This document shows positions 36,701 to 45,900 of a DNA stretch of 64,000 nt, piece after piece (within the stretch, counting starts at the first letter, position 1; each line of letters starts with the position of its first letter). The notes beneath the pieces were generated by a model, which saw nothing but the letters and a program-made list of their open reading frames with translations, did not search any database and had not been told where the DNA came from. The stretch is from contig WPIO01000059.1 of the NCBI GenBank assembly GCA_009760855.2, positions 1,763,501 to 1,827,500 of the forward strand, read 5' to 3'. This DNA is from Cristatella mucedo. Lineage: Eukaryota; Bryozoa; Phylactolaemata; Cristatellidae. Position numbers and translations under genes: made by a program.

Positions 36701-38630
36701 GCAGAGGAAGCAACGTCACGAAACGATCAGAGAGCCACATGGTCAGAGAGCGACCCAGTGGCTTTAGATTCCACATTTTAAAACGTGTCAGTGCTAGCTG
36801 CAACGTTGCCAGGCTGCAGCTAAAGAAATCATTATAACAAGCCGTTTGCATAGCACCCAGCAAGTGAGATCAATCTCTGCACTGAGGCATTACAAATCGC
36901 TGCAAGTGAAGCTATAACCAAGGGTCGATGGTATGCACTGTATCACGCTTAGACCAGCATGTACGGACGGTCTCATGACGACAAAAACTGGGGGAAAGAC
37001 TGGCAGCCACTAAAAAAAAATACTATCTGATTTAACAGACTCTTTTTGTATAGCGACAGAAAAGCCTTTAACGGCTATCACCACCGCTTGCAGTGGCGAT
37101 AAAGGATCGCCCACAGCAGGATTCGAACCCACGACCTCGGGGCCGAGGTCGTGAAAAGCAACCACCTTACCTGGTGAGCCATTACGGCTCACTGAAAACA
37201 CTACTCATTAAGACCCCTGGTTCGAAACAGGCATTGAATCGCAAATCGCGACACGAGAGAGCACGAAAAGCATGCGAGACAAAAAAAGAATGGCCCATAG
37301 CAACGGGCTGCCCATAACAACGCAAAGATACACAAAGTATGCCCGGTGCCCTGTGCTTCCTTCCCGTTCGGCTGCCACGGCACAGTATGCTCCACACTGC
37401 CGCTCCGGCAGTTTAGCCCTGCTCTCCGCACTCAGCTGCACGCGCTCTGTGCCGCTCTCACCTGCACTTGCTCAAGGATCGCCTCCTGTCGCCTGAGGCT
37501 TTCGCTGACCTGCTCGCGCAGTGGCGCGTAGATGCGGTCGAGTTCGGACGCAGATACTGCCTCGTCGTTGAGCACGCCGTCCTGTGCCAAAGCTGCCATG
37601 AACTTTGAGGCTGCAGCAGCAGGCACAAAAAGAAGAAGAAAACGCGAACCTCAACGCCAGAGAGCAAAGCGCTACACAAGCGCTCGCACGATCCGACCGT
37701 TCGACGGACGCCTCGAAGGGCACCACACGGCAGATCGCGCCGCCTGCCGAGCGACGAACGACAAACGCCATCGTGTGAAGGCAAGGTGTCTTGAGCTCAT
37801 CGCCGAGACGCCTAGCAGCAGGGCAAGGTGCCCTTCTCCGCCTGCCTGACGTCACGAGACGTGGCACAGGCCGAACGCGTCCCTACCGCATGCTTCGATC
37901 GATCGCTCGGAGCTGGAAAATGGCGGACGTCGCGCGCCACTCACTCATGTCGAAGCTGGCATTCTTAAGCTCGTTCTCCGTCACCTCGCGCTCGGTCCTG
38001 ATGGCGTCCACTTGGCTCATGAGCAAGCGAAGCTCGCCCACGGATGCGCTGCCACTCAGCGCCGACGCCCGATTGGCGGCCGGTATGGACGCCGCCAGCT
38101 GGCTGGGTGGCATGCTGAGCAGGTCGAAGCCTCGCTTGCTGGCGTCGTACTTGCTGCGCACGACGGCGTCCGCCTCGACCGCGTTGCTCAGTATGGTGCG
38201 GTACTTGGCGCCGTCGGCGCGCACGCTCTCCGTCAGCTTGCCCGACGGCATTCGAGTCCAGCGCTCGTGGAACTGCTCGCGAAGCTGCCGGTCCGAGCGC
38301 TCCTCCTCCTCCAGCATCCGGTCGGCCTACCGAGGGCGCGGCGGCGGCAATCAGAGCGAGGCAGCTACCGCCGCCGCGCCCTCTGCAGGCGCCGAGAGTG
38401 GCAGCGCAAGCAAAGCGTGGCGAGCAGGAGCAAGCAGGCTGCGAGCCCCTGAGCTCTCAGGAGCCTCAGCTCCTCCTGCTCGGGCAGCAATGACAGCAGC
38501 TCTCGCCCGTCGGGGGGGGGGTGTGTGCGCATGCGCGCGTGTGCGTGAGTGTGCGCGTGTGTGTGTGTGTGCGCGTGTGTGTATGTGTGTGAGTGTGCGC
38601 GTGTGTGTGCGCGTGTGTGTTTGCGTGTGC

Positions 38631-38689
<59 letters not shown>

Positions 38690-41600
38690 TCTGTGCGTGT
38701 GTGTTTGTGTGTGTGTGTGTGCGAGGAGGAGAAGAAGCAATCGCAAGGCCCCCCCCCCTTCTCCCTACAGACAGATCGACAGCTGTTCAAGGCCTCGTTC
38801 GGGTTAGATGTGGAGGAAAATTAGGGGAAAAAAGCTAGCTACCAAGATAATTTAGTACGGCGAAGCTGGGTCATGTGCGCTGCTGGAAATCGATAGATTA
38901 ACAACAAAGAGCTCTATCGCAGTTAGGAAGAAAGTGCATCATCGACAGGCGTCCTTCGCCCCAGCAGCAGCAGCCGTTTCAAAGAGCTCATTGTTTATTA
39001 GACAGCAACGCTAGGTTCGCTCCTATTCACGTATGGGCATTACATGCAGTATAAACCAGAAGGAGACGTCCACCTGTTGTTAGCTATCATCCTAGTTTGC
39101 AGGCACACTCGGCCGTTCAGTAGTAAGACATTGGGGGTTACATTTAGGGGTCACGGAGCACAGGCATAGAATGGGCAGTGTTGCCAGTAAAGCATTTGAG
39201 ACTAGAGTGGGGAAGGGGTACAAATTAAGCCAAGTCCAGCGAATTGTGAAGGCTTCACTATGGAACCGAACACGTCTAGTGAGAAGTAGCAGACCTCGGT
39301 GGTCAATTCTAACATGCCTATTAACGGAATCTCCGACTGTTGTTCGTCTAATTTGAATAAAATTAGATGTCGTACCGGACAAATATCTGAAAGCACGAAT
39401 TGAAGCGCTGCACTGCTGTGTCCCAACGTCCTTCGGATAAGATAAGATAAGAAAGATAAGAGTTGAGTGTTACCGGCATTGGAATGATTTGGAATTTAGT
39501 CCAATCGAACATTCTATAAATATAAATGAATTATATTCTTCCCGAGAGGTACACCGAGCAGAGGTATGAACATGGGTGGGTCTGAGATGTCTCAGCAGCA
39601 GACGCCTCTCTCTGTCTCTCTCTCTCTGTCTGTCTCTCTCTCTCTCTGTCTGTCTGTCCCTCTCTCTCTGTCTCTCTCTGTCTCTCCCTCTCTCTCTCTC
39701 TCTCCTTCCCTCCCTCCCTCCCTCCCTCTCTCTCTCTCTCTATCTTTCTTTGTCTTTGTCTGTCTGTCTCTCTCTCTCTCTATAAATCTATCTATCTTTC
39801 TTTGTCTGTCTGTCTCTCTTACTGCCTCGCGACATCCTCAGATGGAAGGAGGTGCAGGAGTTCATCGAGCAAGTGCAGGTGCAGGAGTGGCAGAGAGCGC
39901 AGAGCTACACTACAGAGTAGAGCATTGGCAGCTGAAAGGAAAGGAAGGGAGAGAAAGTTTAAGGCAGCAGACATATTGAATGTATCTTACAGGGGGAGGC
40001 AAGCACGAGGAGAGATGGGGAGGCAATCGCGAATCTCTCACCTCGTCGAGCAGCTCCTTGTTTCGTGTGAGCAGCTGCGGCAGCTCCTGGATCAGGTTGG
40101 TGATGCTTGCCGTTCCGCCCATCTCCCGCACCTTCTCGGCCTTTTCCTTGACCGAAGGAGGCAGCTCGGCTCCTCCGCTGCTGTTGCCGGCAGTCAGGTC
40201 CTCGATGGCCGCCGGCAGATTCAGCGACGTCAACACCCTACAGTGAAAACCACGAGAACCGTCGGAGGAATGGGCAACCGCTCGTGTACATGCACGGTGT
40301 GTGTATGTGCATGCGTGCGCGTGTGTGTACGTGCAAATCTTGCTCGGCCAATGCCTGCATTCGGAAAATGCCTGTGGTGCGATGATTTGTACTGAAAGGC
40401 TTGATAGGCTTCACGCGCGAGCACCTGGCGATGCGATGGCATGCGACCGGCTTTTGGATTCTGCCACACTTCGTTGTGTGGTGATCCAACGAATAGATCT
40501 GCCTTGCTCCACACACGCCGATGCTTTGCTTATGTAAATCCTGGTAGAATCTAACTAGACACAGCTAGAATCACTCTGATGGTCTGGGTGCCCTCACCGT
40601 GTTCTTACACACAAAGTGAATGTTTGAGCTTGTCAGTGACTGGCAAGTAGCCGACATGGTCGTCTGGAATAGGAACACTGGGGAGACCTTATGATAATAA
40701 TTATAATAATAACAGTAATAGGTCGTTGGCATAGTGCCCTAGGGGAAATTAACCTCTATGCAGGCATTTTACTATTCCATTGCCGGAGTCTCTCCTCCCA
40801 CATGTTGGCGGGAGACAACCGCACAGACTAAGGGGACACGGTCTTCCTGTGCTGAAGGGAAGCTGAGTGAGAGAGCTTTAGCAATGGCCACACAGCCGGT
40901 GGCTGTGTACGCTTGTGCCTGTTTGACCCTACTTACCAAAGATCATTATTATGCCGTTCTGGATTGGCCCAGGGATAATGTGCTTGCCTTTAACGACCGA
41001 GGTAGTGGGCTCGAGCTCTGTGGCATATTCGAAGCGTCTAAGTCTTAGGGCGCTACGCAAATGAGCGAATTGCTACACAAATGAGCGAATTGCGTTTTCT
41101 TTGAAATCCAGCTTCAGATTCAGCGCACACACTTGGTGCCAGCTGTTCGGCCAACTGACCGATGCACCATGGTCGACACAGAATGCAACGAATAGGCCGC
41201 CCCAGCTCGAAAAATCTGTAATACTGCCAAAGTACTCTCTTCTCTAGCCTCATCATAAGGAACATCAATAGATAATTTCTGAGTCGATGGGATAACTATG
41301 GTAAAAAGAAGCTGACGGTACATACAATCTACCACAGCCGAGGCAAAAGCAAGGATTGGCGTGATGTAGGGTCACTTCGGCAGTCTGCCACAGCGATAAC
41401 GCCCAGGGTAGAAACAATCAGCTCTAGCTGAAGTGTTTGCGTTGCGCCCTCACACCCGGACTCAGGCTCAGTCAGGTACAATCGCTGCTCGACGATTGCA
41501 TCGTGCACAGTCACGTGACAGGGGCAGTGACACGTCGCCATGTCTGCAATGTTCACGAGCCCAAGTGAGCGTAGCAGCTGCACCATCGACACAGGAAAAG

Positions 41601-42862
41601 GAGAAAAGATACGATGCATCACTACGAGTCAATGCTCACCCGTTCAAGGTCACCGTGGCTTCTCTCAGCCGTCCCACCTCCGTAGAGACAACTGCTGACT
41701 TTCGGTTGTCGAAAGCTTGCAGTGCTTGGCTGACGTGTAGCGGCACCAGTTTTTCAAACAGATCTGAACCACAAATTCAACAGTTTACCCAGCGGCTCAC
41801 CGATTATGGAGGTACAGTATGTACACGAAAACAGGTGCACCGCAGAAACCGAGCCCGCATGTACACTCACTGCAGACGCGCGTATGCACATGCACACCCA
41901 AGGGGTCTAAGAGTGGAATTATTGCAACGAAGCAGTTTAACTTTCACGGCAAGGCGTGCACCATTTAGGAGAGACGAAAGCTGCGAGTACATGCATGCTT
42001 ACACAGCCGACCCCCTTGCATTGGCAGGCTAGGGAGGCAGTCGCATGCTGCTATCCCAAGAGAGACAGAGTGACAGGCAGGCAGAGAGACAGACAGACTG
42101 AGAAAGATATAGAAGAGACAGATACAGAGACAGGGAGATAGAGAAGAGACAGAGATGGAGAGAGGCAAAGAGAGAGATGCAGAAAGAGACATATAGAGAG
42201 ACAGAGACAGAAACGGAGACAGGAGAGAGACAGAGACAGACAGACAGAGAGACAGGGGCACTGGGACACGCGACTGCCGGCGAAACACGAGCCATCGACG
42301 GGGGCTCTGCCCTAGGGGTGGCACCTGCAGCAGCATACCGATGAATTTTGCTGACAGAGGCTGGACAAATGGGGTAGCCTTGGCGAGCACGGCTTTCTGA
42401 ATCGACGGCAGGCTCTTGAGGTCGGCGATCTTGTCGTGATAGATAAAGTCGTTGTCCTTCTTGGCTGCCTGCAGTGACTGCTCGATCTTGCTGAGCTGGC
42501 TCTGGAAGTCGACTTCGCGCCCGCCGCGCGTGACACCGGCCAGTGTGAGGTCTCTCGCGTGAGTCAGCCTCGCAATCTCCTCTCCATATGCCTTGTCGCT
42601 CTTGGCCACGCCGCTCTGGTAGTACTCGGCCAGGCCGTGAAACGCGGCCTGCTTGCCTGCCACAACCGAGATCCAGTCCTGAAATGAACCAAGCCGAGCA
42701 TTCCTCTGAGCAAGCAAAAGCAACGACAGAGTCAGCTGCACTGACGGCCCCGCTCTACAGTGGCAGCAAAGCTAGCTGCCGGTGCAAGGGCTAGCCACAG
42801 ATGGACTACTGCAAGAGACTGCAGAGAAAACCTGTGTCTCTCTGTCTCACTCTCTCTCTGTC

Positions 42863-42950
<88 letters not shown>

Positions 42951-45900
42951 CATATCTATCTATCTAGCTGGCACTCTCTCTCTCTCTCTCTACGAGCAAA
43001 AACAAACACAAAACACAGAAAACACAGTCAAACACAGAACAGAATGACACACAGAATAGCAAAATGCAGCAGCAACAGCACGAACCGAGCATCTAGAAAC
43101 ACGAGGAAGAGTAGGCACACAGAACCAGACCACCTTTCTTCCTCGGGCATGCTTGCCCGGCATCTTTGTCTTCACAATTGCTCCCCCTCGCCCTTCCCGG
43201 CTTCCCAGGGTGAGTGCACGGGCTTTTTGCGCTTCGTGCCATGCTTCCGGCCATCGTCGCCTCTTACGACCACGCCCATCCAGAAAGCAGCTGCTCGAGG
43301 CCTCTGCTGATGCTTCTGCTCGTCCTTCGGGCTCTCCTTTCCCCCATTTCCCCACTCATCAACTCCAGCATTCCATCGCATTCATTCCCGTCTATTGCAT
43401 TCCATACCGCTCCGGGGCTGCGGCTGGCCAGAGGCGATGGTCTTACTATACGGACTGCTATAGGGTGCTTACTCTACTACGGTGCTGCCGATGCCGATGA
43501 TTGGCGTGGGTGGAGTCATGCAGAGCAGCCGACGATGGCCAGCAGCTGCTGCCCACTGCCTGCGATCGATCGCGCACATTCGACATGAGTTGAAAACAGT
43601 GAACGATTGCTACAAGACTCGCGAGTCGGCATGACACGGCATGAATCGCAGAGGCGTCGAGTTGACGATCGAATTTTTTTTTCAGCACAGCGCCCTCGGC
43701 GCCGCAAGAGATACGCAACAGGCTGCTACCTTGGGCCAGACATCCTTGACCGAATAGAGCTGCATAAGTTTGAGACAGTCAGCATACAGATCCGAGCACT
43801 GCATCGCAATCCTGGCTATGACGCCATCTTTCATTTTATCTGCAAGCAAAGCGAAGCGGCGATGACGACAGACAGACTCGCGCACAGCGGCCGGCGTCTA
43901 CGAAATGGGCAGTAGCAGCGGTTTGTGCGAGCCTGTGGACGCCAGCAGCAAGCGGCCCAAGCAGAGGTGGCACCGCCCGTGTGCCGTGCGGCTGCTGCAG
44001 ACTTGACTTGCTCAGCGACTGCAGCTGTCGCTCACCAGAGGACGCCTTGTAGTAGATGCTCTCCTGCGCCTGTGCCAGCATGAGCGCAGACAGAGCATTC
44101 AGAGTGTCGGGATTCAGGTCGGCGGTCGGGTCACGTTGCAGCATCGACAGAATGCCGTCCTTGAGGTACCTCAGAATACCAGCCGATTGCTGCAATCGAA
44201 CACAGATGCTTCAATCGGCACGCCCTGCTCATGAGTTGCCACAGGAGGCGGAGTGAGTGAGGCCAGCAGCTGTTTAAGAATAGTAATAATAAAAATAATA
44301 ATGCACTTGTTTCTGCCCACGCGACCAGCTCACTGCAGCACATCTCAAACACGCCCCGGGAATGTACTAACAATGAATGCCAGGAGTGACTTCTTTCGGC
44401 GGTTGGGGGAGGTGCATTACCTACACACGTTGGGTTCTGAACACAGTATAGCAGACACAAATTTACTGACAAAAACATGCCTATACCGTATGTACAAACT
44501 ATTTAAATACTGCATATGCGTGCGTGTCTGTGTGTGCGCTTGTGTGCACGGTTCTCTGAGGGTTATAAGACCGTAAACCATTTACTGGCCAATGCTGTCA
44601 GGTCTGACTCCCCAGATATTAAGGTCTCAGCCGAAAAGTTTTCAGCCTTCTTTACTGAAAAAATTGTGCACATTCGTGCCTCCATTAAGCCCCTCCGACC
44701 AAAGCAATCGCCGTTCCTCAACATGTGACCTTTCTTAAAAGGTTCTCTGATGTTTCTGCCTGTGATGTGGCTGCCTTAATAAGGTCTAGCAAAAAGAGCT
44801 CGTCTCCTGAAGACCATATACCTTCATCTCTGTGGTCTTCACTGGCAGACCAACTTAGCCCTGCCATAACCAAGATTTTTAATGCTTCCTTGGGAAAAGG
44901 GGTCGTCCCCAAGTCCTTCAAATCGGCAATCGTTAGACCTATTCTTAAAAAGCCTGGATTAGACACAGAGGTCCTAGCAAACTATCGTCCAGTTTCCCTT
45001 CTTCCGTTCTTATCAAAGATTCTTGAAAAAATTGTTGCTAAGCAGCTAGTTGAACATATTGAAAATAATAGAATGTCAGAAACATTCCAATCAGGTTTCA
45101 AGAGGCAGCACTCTACTGAAACTGCTCTCCTCCGTGTTAACGATGACATTCTACGTGGCAACGACGACGGGAATGTCACTGCCCTAGCTCTGCTAGATCT
45201 GTCTGCTGCCTTCGACACCATTGATCACGAAGTTCTGCTTGAACGACTGAGAACAACGATCGGTCTGGCAGACGAAGCACTGGCGTGGTTTAAATCCTAC
45301 TTGTCTGATCGTGTTCAATCCGTGTCGTGTGGGAGTCAGGTCTCAGACATGAGAAGGGTCACCTGTGGAGTCCCTCAAGGGTCTGTACTCGGTCCCTTGC
45401 TGTTCTCCATTTACACGCAACCTCTGGGAAAAGTGATTAAGGCACGTGGAATAGGATATCACTTCGATGCTGACGATACTCAGTTGTATTTGTCATTTAA
45501 ACCGTCGGAATCTGCTGCAGCAACTGAGAAACTGAATGCTTGCCTTGCCGATATTCGATCCTGGATGTCGGAAAACTTCCTGAAATTAAATGACGATAAA
45601 ACCGAACTGCTTCTCATAGGACACCCTAAGCGTGTGGCTGGATTAAAAGGCTTTGCTGTTCTAATAGGTGATGCTATTGAAGGGACCATCACCACGTGCT
45701 CGTAATCTAGGTGTCGTGTTCGACAGCTGCCTCAATTTCAAAAGCTTCATTCAGAAGACTGCCTCTACAGCTAGCCATCACATCCGATCCTTGTCCAAGA
45801 TTAGAAGCTGTCTCCCACAGTGGCTTGTAAAAAATGTAACTAGCTCTTTAGTTCTGTCTCGGCTTGATTATTGTAATTCCTTTTTGGCTGGGCTACCAAA

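Noticed and set aside
37012-37192. tRNA genes at 14.9, 36.4, 37.0, 41.0 and 60.5 kb
   Set aside because: Box A and B are recognisable but acceptor stems do not close, and each head is followed by a conserved SINE body or tail.
45660-45710. Programmed -1 frameshift site in LINE-B
   Set aside because: No canonical X-XXY-YYZ heptamer seen at the overlap. Kept only as an alternative in the LINE-B finding.
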